A stretch of DNA of 64,000 nt from assembly GCF_033568475.1 (NCBI RefSeq), contig NC_133121.1, forward strand, positions 4,588,001-4,652,000, written 5' to 3'. The notes under the pieces were generated by a model. The model searched no databases, was not told where the DNA came from, and worked only from the letters and a program-made list of their open reading frames with translations. The position numbers were made by a program, and so were the translations under genes. The number at the start of each line of letters is the position of its first letter. The first letter of the stretch is position 1. The DNA comes from Henckelia pumila (Eukaryota; Streptophyta; Magnoliopsida; Lamiales; Gesneriaceae). Shown here piece after piece: positions 38,624 to 50,300 of this stretch.

Positions 38624-38790
38624 GTATAATTTCACAATATTATATAAAAGGTTGTCTACGACACCGATCTTATAATAATGTGATATGATATACTATACCT
38701 GACTTTATACTAACTTTATTAGTATAATTTCACAATATTATATAAAAGATTGTCTACGACACCGACCTTATAATAATGTGATATGATATA
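38624..38790. repeat. Direct duplication of ~70 bp in the copia leader
   Basis: The segment from GTATAATTTCACAATATTAT to AATGTGATATGATATA at about 38624-38692 recurs at about 38720-38788 with very few differences. It lies in the untranslated leader between the left LTR and gag. Confidence 0.85.
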
Positions 38791-41700
38791 CATAATTATT
38801 TAATTATGATTATCATTATATGCATTGCATCATTATCACAAAATTTTTATTCAACACATACTCGATTTTTCTTACCCCCAACGGTCACAAACGGTCATAA
38901 ACGGCTAGTTTTTTTGCCTATATATATGATCACTCAAACTCATTTTCAATCACACCAAAATTCATTATTTCTCTCAAAATATTTTATCCTCGGTTTTTTC
39001 GAAGATGGAGATGATGGCATTTATAAGGATATTTTTCATAACGACTATGATCATCATGCTCACGAGTTTTGTATTCACCGGTGATTTTTCACCACATATT
39101 TTTTATCTATTTATATACGCACTTGTAATCTACGTTCTTCCATTATTTTGTATTGTCATACTAATAGAAATTAACTAATAAAATGCATTGTTATTTTTCT
39201 AGTACCACCATGTCAAACTTGACAAAGATTGAATTCGTTGCGCTCGATATCACCGGAAAGAATTACATGCCATGGACTCTCGATGTAGAAATGCATCTTG
39301 AGTCATTGGGTCTAAGTGATACCATAAAAGAAAATAATATATCATCCTCACAAGAAAAGGCAAAGTCTATGATCTTCTTACGTAGACATCTTGATGAAGG
39401 ATTGAAATGTGAGTATCTCACAGAAAAAGACCCAATAATTTTATGGAAAGGGCTGAAAGAAAGATTTGAGCATATAAGGGAAGTTATACTCCCGACCGCC
39501 CGTGATGAATGGAATATGTTAAGATTCCAAGACTTTAAAAAAGTCAGTGATTATAATTCAGCGATGTATCGAATAGTCTCACAATTGAAATTCTGTGGAC
39601 TTGAAGTCACAGAGATGGAAATGCTTGAGTAAACATTTTCCACTTTTCACGCATCGAATATAACTCTACAACAACAGTATAGAGTGCGTGGATTTTCGAG
39701 ATATTCCGAACTAATCGCATGTCTTCTTGTGGCGGAAAAGAACAACGAATTGTTAGTAAAAAATCATCAATCCCGACCCATTGGATCAACGGCATTTCCT
39801 GGAGCAAATGTCGTAATGAAAAATGAAAACCAAAATCAAAGGCATAGAACAGATTTTGGTCGTGGACGAGGTCGAGGAAATGGGCGTGGACGTGGACGTG
39901 GACGTAAAAATTATCGCGGTCGTGGTCGTGGCCGTGGATATGAAAATAATCGAGGTAGTTATTTCAATAACTCATCTCAAAAGAACGTCACGAATCACCC
40001 ACCAAAAAGGCAGCATGAAAATACGAGTGAAAATGAAAATCACTCAAAAAGATCTGAGAGTGTTTGTTATAGATGTGGCACTCCAGGACATTGGTCACAT
40101 ATTTGTCGAACCCCTGAGCACCTATGTAAGCTCTATAAAGAATCGACAAAGAGGAAAGGAAAAGAGACAAATTTTGTTGAAGATAGTGACCGTTTAATTG
40201 GTTCAACTAGTTTCAATGCTGCAAATTTTTTGAATGATTTCGAAGACATTGATTAAAATATTAGTGGGACTACATTGTAACAAATTTGTATTTTTCATGC
40301 ATTCTTGTATTATAAAGCATGTTATATTTTGCATTTGTATTGTACTTAATTTTTTTTATTGCATTTTTTTGTGAAGTTTGATATGGAAAATGCTATGAGC
40401 AAACATGGAAATAATATCATGGAAATTTGCATACCAGATAGTGGTACAACACACACTATTCTGCGAGATGAAAGATATTTCTTGGAAATAAAACCAACAA
40501 AAACAATGGTGAATACCATATCAGGTCCTGTAGACTTGATTGAAGGTTGTGGAAAAGCACATTTTTTGTTACCTAATGGTACAAAATTTCTGATAAATGA
40601 TGCTTTATATTCACCACAATCGAAAAGAAATTTGTTGAGTTTTAATGACATATACTCTCATGGGTATGATACTGAGACGATAACTGATGGAAATCAGAAA
40701 TATATGTGTCTTACCACATATAAATGAGGAAAGAAATATGTGGTTGAAAAATTATCAATGCTCCCTACTGGATTGCATTATACACATATAAGGCCAATCG
40801 AATCAAATATGGTGGTTAATAGTTCTTCAATATTAACAAATTGACATGATCGATTGGGACATCCTGGTTCAATAATGATGCGAATAATTATTGAAAATAT
40901 GCATGGTCATCCATTGAAAGACCAGAAGATCTTTCAGAATAATAAGTTTCAATGTAAAGCATGTTCTCTTGGAAAACTTATTATAAGACCATCGTCAGCT
41001 AAAATCCAAACTGAATCACCCATATTTCTTGAACGTATTCAGGGTGATATTTGTGGGCCAATTCATCCACCATGTAGACCATTTCGATACTTTATGGTAT
41101 TGATCGATGCCTCTAGCAGATGGTCACATGTATGCTTATTGTCAACTCGGAATGTGGCATTTGCAAGATTGATGGCTCAAATAATAAAATTGCGAAATCA
41201 ATTTTCCGATTATACAATCAAGAAAATAAGACTTGATAATGCTGGAGAATTTACATCCCAGACTTTCAATGATTATTGTATGTCAATGGGAATCACTGTT
41301 GAACATCCTGTAGCTCATGTTCATACGCAAAATGGATTAGCTGAATCATTGATTAAATGTCTACAACTGATTGCTAGACCAATGATTATGAAAACAAAAC
41401 TCTCTATTTCTATATGGGGACATGCAATTTTACATGCTGCGGCATTAATTCGCATCAGACCAAGTGCATATCATAAATTCTCCCCATTGCAACTTGCATT
41501 TGGTAAAGAACCAAATATCTCTCATCTGAGAATTTTTGGATGTATGGTGTATGTGCCTATTGCACCACCTCAACGATCAAAAATGGGTCCACAAAGAAAA
41601 ATCGATATTTATATCGGTTATGATAGTCCATCAATCATTCGATATCTTGAGCCTCAGACAGGCGATGTGTTTACAGCACGCTTTGCTGATTGTCATTTTA

Positions 41701-41855
41701 ATGAAGAAATCTTCCCAGTGTTAGGGGGAGAAAAGAAACACATCGAAAAAGAAATCACATGGTATGTACCATCATTGTTACATTTGGATCCAAGGACCAA
41801 ACAATGTGATAAAGATGTACAGCAAATTGTGCACATGCAAAGAATTGCAAATCAA

Positions 41856-42005
41856 ATGCCAGATGCATTTGCAGACACAAAAGGGGTAACACAATCATAT
41901 ATACATGCTGTAAATGCCCCTGCTCGAATTGAGCCAGATGCATTTGCAGACACAAAAGGGGTAACACAATCATATATACATGCTGTAAATGCCCCTGCTC
42001 GAATT
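41856..42005 (+). repeat. Identical 75-bp tandem duplication in the copia pol region
   Basis: A 75-bp unit beginning CCAGATGCATTTGCAGACAC near 41859 is repeated directly, starting near 41934. The length is a multiple of three, so it duplicates 25 residues (unit starts DAFADTKGV) between integrase and reverse transcriptase. The copies are essentially identical, hence recent. Confidence 0.9.
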
Positions 42006-44105
42006 GAAATTCCAAAGAAACAAATTGAAGACACTCATAATGTCATAAAACGCTTGAAGCGTGGAAGACCAGTCGGTTCCAAGGATAAAAATCCTCGAAA
42101 AAGAAAAGGCATAGAGAAACACGACGATCATAAAATAGAAAATGGTGTTCCAGAAGAATCACCTGATGATGAAAATATTCTGTCAGAACCACAAACTGAC
42201 GAGAATCGTGAAATCTCTATCAATTATATTAATACTGGAAAAATATGGAACCGAAAAAACATAGAAGATATTGATGAGATATTTTCTTATAATGTGGCTT
42301 GTGACATCGTAAATGAAAATGAGGATCATGAACCAAAATCTTTTGGTGAATGTAAAACTCGTCATGATTGGGTCAAATGGAAAGATGCCATCCAGGTTGA
42401 ATTGGATTCGCTGAATAAACGCAATGTTTTTGGACCTATAGTCCTCACACCTGAAGGTGTAAAACCTGTTGGATACAAATGGGTTTTTATTCGAAAACGA
42501 AATGAGAAAAATGAAATAGTCAGATATAAAGCTAGACTTGTTGCACAAGGTTTTTCTCAAAGGCCTGGAATTGATTATGAAGAAACGTATTCTCCTGTTA
42601 TGGATGCAATTACGTTTCGATATTTGATTAGTTTGGCAGTGTCTGAAAATTTGGAAATATGTCTTATGGATGTTGTTACAGCTTACTTATACGGATCACT
42701 TGATAGTGATATATAAATGAAAATCCCTGAAGGATTTAAGATGCCTGAAGCACAAAGTTCAAAACCCAGAGAATTTTATTCTGTAAAATTGCAAAGATCA
42801 TTATATGGGTTAAAGCAATCCGGCCAAATGTGGTATAATCGGCTAAGTGAGCACTTGATGAAAAAGGGATATGTAAATGATCCAATATGCCCTTGTGTTT
42901 TCATCAAAAAAACAACATTCGGATGTGTAATTATTGCTGTATATGTTGATGATTTAAACATCATTGGAACGAATAAAAAAATTCAAGAAGTTATGATGTA
43001 CTTGAAGGAAGAATTCGAAATGAAGGATCTTGGAAAAACCAAGTATTGTCTGGGTTTGCAAATCGAACAAAAAGAATGTGGAATTTTTGTTCACCAGACA
43101 AATTATACAGAAAAGATCCTTAAACGTTTTAATATGGATAAATCAAATCCATTAAGTACTCCAATGGTTGTAAGATCATTAAACATAGAAAAGGATCCAT
43201 TCCGTCCATGTGGAGATGATGAAGTTATTCTTGGTTCAGAAGTACCATATCTAAGTGTCATTGGTGCCCTTATGTATCTTGCAAATTGCACTAGACCTGA
43301 TATATCTTTTGCTGTAAATTTATTGGCAAGATTCAGTTCATATCCAACAAAGAGGCATTGGAACGGAATTAAACATATATTTCGTTATCTACGAGGAACA
43401 ACAGATTTGGGACTTTTGTACTCAAAAGACACCAATCAAAGTATCATTGGTTATGTTGATGCTGGATATTTATCTGATCCACATAAGGCACGTTCTCAAA
43501 CCGGATATGTATTTACTCTTGGAGGCACCGCAATTTCTTGGCGTTCACAGAAACAAACACTCGTAACAACTTCATCAAATCACGCTGAGATTATTGCGCT
43601 ACATGAAGCAAGCCGTGAATGTGTTTGGCTAAAATCAATGACACAACATATCCAAACTTCTTGTGGATTATCAGTAGACAAGAAGCCTGTGACGTTGTAT
43701 GAAGACAATGCTGCATGTATTGATCAAATGAAAGAAGGATACATCAAAAGTGACAGAACAAAATATATACCCCCAAAGTTCTTTGCCTACACTCAAGAGC
43801 TTGAGAAGAATAAAGATATTGATATCTGTTATATTCAATCAAGTGAGAACTCATCAGATCTCTTCACAAAGGCACTTCCCACGACGATATTCAGAAAGCA
43901 TATATACAACATTGGGATGCGCAATCTGCAGAATATGTGAAGAATAACTCATGTTAACATGAGAGGGAGTTTACGTGGCTGCACTCTTTTTTTCTTACTA
44001 TGATTTTTATCCCACTGGGTTTTTCCTAGTAAGGTTTTTAACGAGGCAGTATAAAACACGTAATGAAGACAGTCTTCATATCACGATCATCATCACAAGG
44101 GGGAG

Positions 44106-44381
44106 TGTTGAAAAATATTATTATTATTAATATTATGTTGAATATTGAATGTTGAATGTTGAATATTGAGTTGTAAAATGTGGAAAATTAGTGTGTGATG
44201 ATGTAGATGATGATGTATTTATTTTTGGACTAATCTCAAATGTGGATCTATAAATAGGTCTTCATTTGTGATGAAAAATACAATTGAATTGAGAGAAAAA
44301 TATTTGTGAAGTGTAGAGTTTGATATATTTTGAGTTTTGGAGTTTTTACTTTTTACCATAAATTTTTACTTTTTCACAACA
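44106..44381 (+). repeat. 3' LTR of the copia element
   Basis: 276 bp, TGTTGAA to CACAACA, preceded by the purine tract. It matches the 5' LTR except for one base and one additional 7-bp copy of a short tandem unit. Confidence 0.93.
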
Positions 44382-44516
44382 TATATATATTTAATATGTG
44401 AAAGAACATTTAGAATTATATAAGAAAAGGATTTTACCTTAATTGCTTTATTAATATAGATTGTTAAATATATAATAATTTTCTTACATTACCCGTAATA
44501 AAATTAAATATTTATA

Positions 44517-44763
44517 TCTATTACCATATTATAAAGTGAGAGGCTTTTACATTAATTGTCTGATGTTTCCACTTAAAAATTGCTTATCAGCTTCATTTTT
44601 AGTTAATTAATTTATTAAAAAAAAATTAACTACCCATAGAAGTTACAGTACATGTCCCACTAATTTAAATACAATTAAAAAATTTAAGGATTCATTGTAT
44701 TTAAATATAATGAATATTTATATATCGTGTTATACACGTAAAGCCTGTGTCACATACACTAGT
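44517..44763 (+). mobile_element. Miniature Helitron-like element, plus orientation
   Basis: Starts A|TCTATTACCATATTATAAAG, resembling plant Helitron 5' ends. Ends CTAGT at 44763, preceded by a short hairpin GTGTTATACAC. It is 247 bp and non-coding. The 3' flank is ATATAT, as in its relatives here. Confidence 0.45.
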
Positions 44764-44773
44764 ATATATATAT

Positions 44774-45089
44774 ACTAGTAGCCGATGCACACGGTATGCG
44801 TGTATTTATCAAATTATCAAATTAAAAAATAATTTATGATAAAATTTGTATTTTTTTAAAAATAATTTAGAAATCAATTATGTGATGTAGGTAATATACG
44901 TGAGAGTTAGTTTTTGAAATTTGAAATTAAAATATTTCACATATGAAATTTGAAATGGTGGGAAATTTTTATGAAAATAAATTGAAATTTTTAAATAGTA
45001 TATTCATTTATTGTATTGGGTTATTTTTGAAAGTTTATTTGAAAATACCAAAAGGTGGTTTCTCTAACATGCTCTTGCTTTATTAATAG

Positions 45090-45130
<41 letters not shown>
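44774..45130 (-). mobile_element. Helitron-like element, minus orientation, with (TA)n at its 5' side
   Basis: The plus strand begins ACTAGTAGCC followed by GCACACGGTATGCGTG, the reverse of a Helitron 3' end with its hairpin. At the other side, GCTCTTGCTTTATTAATAGT is the reverse of a typical 5' region. The exact 5' end is hidden in a (TA)n microsatellite at about 45090-45128. Confidence 0.4.
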
Positions 45131-45132
<2 letters not shown>

Positions 45133-45768
45133 AAAAAAAATGTATACTCATCAAAGTATACGTCCCTATTTATAGAAAAATATAGAATCTTGTGGAAAAA
45201 TTGTTTGGTTACTTTTAATAATAATAAGTATAAATATTAAAACGAATAAGTTCGTTTGAAATGTACTTAAAAAATGTTTTTAGTATTTTATAAATGTAAA
45301 AAAACTTAAAATGTGTTTTTGAAAAATATTTTTAAAAAAATGTTATTCAACTATGATTTTCAAAATACAGATGAAAGATGTTTTAAATATTTTTAGAACG
45401 GAAGACAAACGCAAGTTATCAAACACATTTTTATTCTTAAAATAACTTTAAAATATTTTATAAATAATAAACACTTTTATAATGTATTTTTATAAAAACT
45501 TATAAGTATTGTTCAAACGTAGCCCAGTTTTTTTTATGACCGACTAGTGGACTGGTAAATGAAACACATACACAATCGTTTTCATTTACAAGTACAATCA
45601 AATTTGTACAACACAAAAAATTTAATACAAAATTTTTATTTATCAAAATCTCATAATAAATTGTATGTAAAATTTTACGATATATTTATTGTAAATATGG
45701 TTGTACCCGATATATGTTACACCTTTGGCATTATTCTTTTCATTTTGCAATCGGAATCACGCATCCAA
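45131..45768 (+). other. Upstream region of the DUF167 gene with a MITE-like insertion
   Basis: AT-rich. About 45246-45528 has ends AAGTTCGTTTGAAATGTACT and, on the complement, GGGCTACGTTTGAACAATAC, a weak inverted pair common in plant MITEs. Homopolymer-rich DNA lies between. The promoter of the DUF167 gene must lie in the last ~240 bp. Confidence 0.4.
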
Positions 45769-46352
45769 ATGGCCCCGGGCAAGAAAGGCAAATCGAAGGG
45801 AATCTCCGGCCAGGCATCTCACTCGCCGCCGATCTCCGCCGCAAAGTACCCCGCTTGCATACGCTCGATTTCGCCATCCTCCGTCGCCATCACCATCCAC
45901 GCCAAGCCCGGTTCCAAACTCGCTACTATCACCGGTGACGAATCATTCATTACTGAACTTAAATCCGCTTATCAGTAATTGAATCTAGGACGGAAAGAAA
46001 AAGTGAACAGATGTTTTTTGTTTCAATGAAATCATCAGATTTCGACGACGAGGCTTTAGGAGTGCAGATCGATGCGCCGGCGAAAGACGGCGAAGCTAAT
46101 GCTGCACTCTTGGATTATATTAGTTCGGTAAGTCCTCTGCATATTTTGTTGGATCGACCAAGATTCTGAGTATTCGATAAAGCCATAGAATCAAATTTGC
46201 GTTTCCATTGCGAACAGGTGATTGGGGTGAAAAGAAGACAAGTTTCTATAGGGTCTGGATCAAAATCGAGGGACAAGGTTGTGATCGTGGAGGAGGTAAC
46301 TTTACAGAACGTGTTTGATGCTATAGATGGGGTTTTGAAGACCCACTTATGA
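45769..46352 (+). CDS. DUF167 / UPF0235 family protein (C15orf40-like)
   Basis: Small conserved protein found in bacteria (YggU) and eukaryotes; its biochemical role is unknown. Three exons, 45769-45934, 46039-46127 and 46218-46352, give 129 residues, the usual plant length. A Lys/Gly/Ser-rich N-terminus ([11 protein letters not shown]) precedes the DUF167 core: [59 protein letters not shown], ending LKTHL. The core motifs [16 protein letters not shown] and GSKSRDK are all present, so the fold should be intact. The start is the first ATG of a GC-rich exon after AT-rich upstream DNA. It is convergent with the metallo-hydrolase gene, with about 1 kb between stops. Confidence 0.93.
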
Positions 46353-47279
46353 GGGGAAACCGTAGGCAAGGCTCTCTACCGTAGACATGCACCCCATTTT
46401 TCTTCAGATATTCGATCGAATTTTACTCTTAAAATCCACAGAAATTATTGATGAGATTCACGTCTTTTTTAAGTGAGATGTGCACGCATCTGGAGAAAAC
46501 ATGGATATCCGATGTAGCATTTAGCATAGAATACCCCGTTATGATTAATATTAATGTTGCTAATGCTCCCAAAACGTGTATTTGCATTGATGGTTTGGAA
46601 AACACTTTAAGAAAGATGAACTCTCTAGAATACTACATTATCTATCATACTCACAAAGGGGCAAATATAGTTGCTCACTCAATTGCTGTGTGTGGAAATT
46701 TTTCCTTTTTTTGTTGATTAATCTTGTAATCAAGTACCTTACTCAACTTGAATAAAATTACTAGTGTCAAATTTTTATTTTTTTTTTTATGAAAAAAACT
46801 GTAATAGATAAATAACTATGTGTTCGAGTTTTGTTAAATTCATCACAAGAAACATTTCTTTTAATAATTAATCGACGTGGGCTATTATACTTTCGCACTA
46901 GCTATTTTCTATCAGGGGTGATTAGATATAAGAAAATGCGTGTCATACAAACAAAGTGCAACATGTAAAATCAATCTACGAAAATTCACATACGAAAAAC
47001 ACATGGGTTGGCTTATATCACTTAAAATTAAATGTTTTAAATGGTACTTCGAAGGTCGATTTCATATGGACACGGAGCTATATATACACCAAAAAAAAAA
47101 AAAACAAACAAACACACACACACACATTACATAGTCACTAACATATGTGATATGGATGTTCATATTTTATTCACAACATGAAACTTTCTTAACTTATTTA
47201 CAGGAAACACGGTAAAACCATTTGATGAAAACATGAGAACTACACTTATACACGCCAACCAAATCACCCTTTGCGGTAT

Positions 47280-47319
<40 letters not shown>

Positions 47320-47332
47320 ACCAAAAGGGGGT
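46353..47332. other. Intergenic region with a possible LINE RNase H remnant and (CA)n repeats
   Basis: An open frame at 46448-46717 (89 residues) ends with YHTHKGANIVAHSIAVCG, which resembles the tail of RNase H domains in plant LINEs (x-H-x-x-R-x-x-N-x-x-A-H-x-x-A). The rest of that domain is not recognisable. Microsatellites: A-rich plus (CA)n at 47090-47126 and (CA)n at 47282-47317. Both flanking 3' UTRs must lie here. Confidence 0.35.
47282..47317. repeat. (CA)n microsatellite
   Basis: About 18 uninterrupted CA dinucleotides, 16 bp downstream of the stop codon of the metallo-hydrolase gene on the minus strand, so it probably lies in its 3' UTR. Confidence 0.9.
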
Positions 47333-50300
47333 CTAAGTTTGCACTCCTTTGCTAGCCAAGAAAGCTTTCAAAGCCGAATTCTTGTCTTCGACATCTTTAA
47401 ATCTTGCTCTCCTACCGTGACCTACAATTGAAGTCAAAACACTCGATGATTTTTACCCCAATGGAAGCTGAAAAACATGTGCGTAATTGACTAAATGATT
47501 ATTATAAGTATTTGTAAACTAATACTGGAAATAATACCAAGTCATTAACAATCAAGTAGCCAAGAGAATTCACCTGGCAATATCCATTCAAATTCGAACT
47601 CAAGCAACTTTTTAACACTGTTCAATTGTATGGGTACTGCAAAAATTAACCAAGAGGGAAAAAAGGAGGTGATTAGTTTCTTTCAACATCAATATCTGTG
47701 ATGCACGAAAAAACTACTACTTGTATCATCTTATTGCATTCCTGTATTATGAAAATAGTTACGCATATCAGAAATTGCTCAGATCCGCCAATTTGGCTTT
47801 TTCTTTGTACCCCAAATTGTTGTACAGTTGAATAAATTAGAGAGGGATTTAGTTGCTAACTCTATTCTTTCACATTCACAAATAAACACCAGCCAGAATA
47901 ACAAAACCAATCAAAAGTAAGCACGATTACCAAAAGGATATTGAACGAACCTGAAAACCAGTTGTATGCCTCACTAATTGTAAATCCAAATTCATTCATC
48001 ATGAAATGATCTCCGGTAAAAAGCACCTTCTTAGTTTTGTAAAGCAAGCTCACTGATCCCTGCAAACATGAACCAAACAATTATTGTCACGAGAATTACC
48101 TCTGTTGCTACTTGACATGGGCCGTACATAAGATAGAGAACCAAGGTAGTGTTTGAGATTGCTGCAAAAAGTTCTTTTGAAAATTTTGTGAAGGAAAAAC
48201 TCAGAAGCACTTTTTGGTAGCAATCTCAAGCACTACTTAACAGATGCCAACAAATGAAGAGCATTGTAGATCGCCATCACGTCGATGGCCCAGTGAATTG
48301 TCCAATAATAAGTAACATGAAAATAAATTGATCAAAGAGTTCTCACTTCTGTATGGCCGGGGGTGCTTATAAGTATGACATCACTTCCAATTGTCCACGG
48401 TCCGGTTCCTTCCAGCTTGATCTCCACGTTAGCTGTAGAAGAATTTACCTGTTACGCAATATCAGAGAAGACATTTTAATCTCAGAATCCACACGCATTC
48501 CATTAGAGTGAATGAAGAGAGAAACAAGAAACTTGCTGCATAAAAATATCACAAAGACCTGTGACACAAGAAAACTGCAAGAAAACATAATCTGCTGAGA
48601 ACAGTTTTCCCTAGATATGTTATATATCCACAATGTTTGAGAACAGGTTGATTTCATAGGAAACTGATGGTCAGCTTCGTAAATCGAGGTCACTTTATTA
48701 CCGAGCATATACTTTGCACTAAAAAAAAAGACTTAGTTCACGATCCCCAAATATACAGAGAGACAGAGAAGTCCTATGACCGATATGAGTCATAAATCAT
48801 CTCAAGAGTAGTAGTAAATTATGGTACCTCTTCAGAATGAAGAATCCTCGGACAACCCAACTCCTCCGACCACTTCTCATGATCTGCAACATCATCCCTG
48901 AAATATATAACAAGATAACTGCCAAAATCCAAAGAAATGAAGATGCACCCATTCGGTGCGTATATAAATGCATGTACTTTTCTTGCCTGTGAGTAAGAAA
49001 CATATAACGGGCTCCACCCATCTTTTTGATAATAGAAGAAAGCCTCTTCGTGTATCGAGGGCTGCAAATTAAAATTAACATGTAAAATCAGATTTCTACT
49101 AATGATTCTAAACGTAGATGAAAATTGGTTTCCCATTCGCAAATTTCATTCAGCATATACTGACACCAACCTGTCTATCAATATATTCCCTTCAGGTCGA
49201 GTAATAAAATAGGATGCTGCTCCATATGATTTTTTAGAGTGGTAACCGCAGTGGTATACGCCCTGAAAAAAATTTGTATCAAGTACACACATTTGAGTAC
49301 GGATAGAGATGGGAAGAAATACGGTGTTAAATAATAAGTTAATTCAACAAAGCACCACAAAGTTTATCATCCTCAGCTATTAAGTTTTGACTAGTGCGTT
49401 GAGTAATAAATTAATTTCACGAAGCGCCACAAAGTTTATTATCCTCAATTTTCAAGGACTTAGAAGCCGCCAACTCATGGAGAGCATAGCATTTGTACAC
49501 TTTGATCAAGTGAGGAAATTCGAGCATTCTCACTGCCATAGAGCATCAAAAAATTTATGCCGAATGTACTTTGCATGTAAAGTACTCCGTTAAAAACATT
49601 GGTCCGTACACTTGAGCATACATGCTGATTTTTCTTGAGTGACTTAATAACAATGGAGTGTTTGCAATCACTAAAAAAAAGTGATTGTTAGCTTTTGACT
49701 TAAAAAAATCATTTTTGTGTGTTTCTTAAACCTAGATTATGTGTTAGCTTATGCTTAACTTAATTGAAATCCAAAAGCTAGTCATGTGGTGATTATGATT
49801 CTCAAAAAATGATTCTAATAAGAAGGTCATTGTTAAAATCACTCTAATCACTTATTTATCAAACAATACCCAACTTTGATTTTTAGATTTTCACATTTGT
49901 TTCCAAACACTACCAACTTTTGATTTTTCTTAACTTTTTTATAATTTATAAATTAATCACTTTTACAAAAGCACAATCTATTGCAAACACTCCCTAAGTA
50001 GTACCAAAGTTAACGTAGCCAAGACAAAGAATACCTGAGTATTCTGATAATCTATTGGAATAGGAAACGTCATCTGAACATCTAAAATTTCAGGAGGTGG
50101 TTGTTCTGTGTGGATCGAGTTTGTTGGACATGAAAGCAATGCCTTGAGACACAGAAAATAAACATAAATAGTGAAAATTTTCACATTAAACTCGCGAGTA
50201 AATTGAATTTGTGTGATATTCCCTTCTTATCTCTAAGCCTAGAGCCTACTTCTCTATGTTGCTTATATTGAGAACTAACTCTAGTAACTAAAGTAAAGAT

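Larger units (their letters stand above)
38094..44381 (+). mobile_element. Ty1/copia LTR retrotransposon, near-complete in structure but coding frame broken
   Basis: Fossil element of 6.3 kb. LTRs of 269 and 276 bp begin TGTTGAA and end CACAACA. TATAT flanks both sides (38089-38093, 44382-44386) as target duplication. A primer-binding-type motif follows the left LTR, and a purine tract (ACAAGGGGGAG) precedes the right LTR. Parts in copia order: gag about 39.2-40.25 kb with a CCHC zinc knuckle and an Arg/Gly-rich tract; protease near 40.4 kb (DSGTTH); integrase about 40.85-41.8 kb; reverse transcriptase about 42.35-43.2 kb (YVDDL); RNase H about 43.4-43.9 kb. The open frame is interrupted about four times, so it looks defective. 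The LTRs differ by one substitution and one 7-bp repeat-length change, which suggests insertion within roughly the last few hundred thousand years. Confidence 0.95.
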
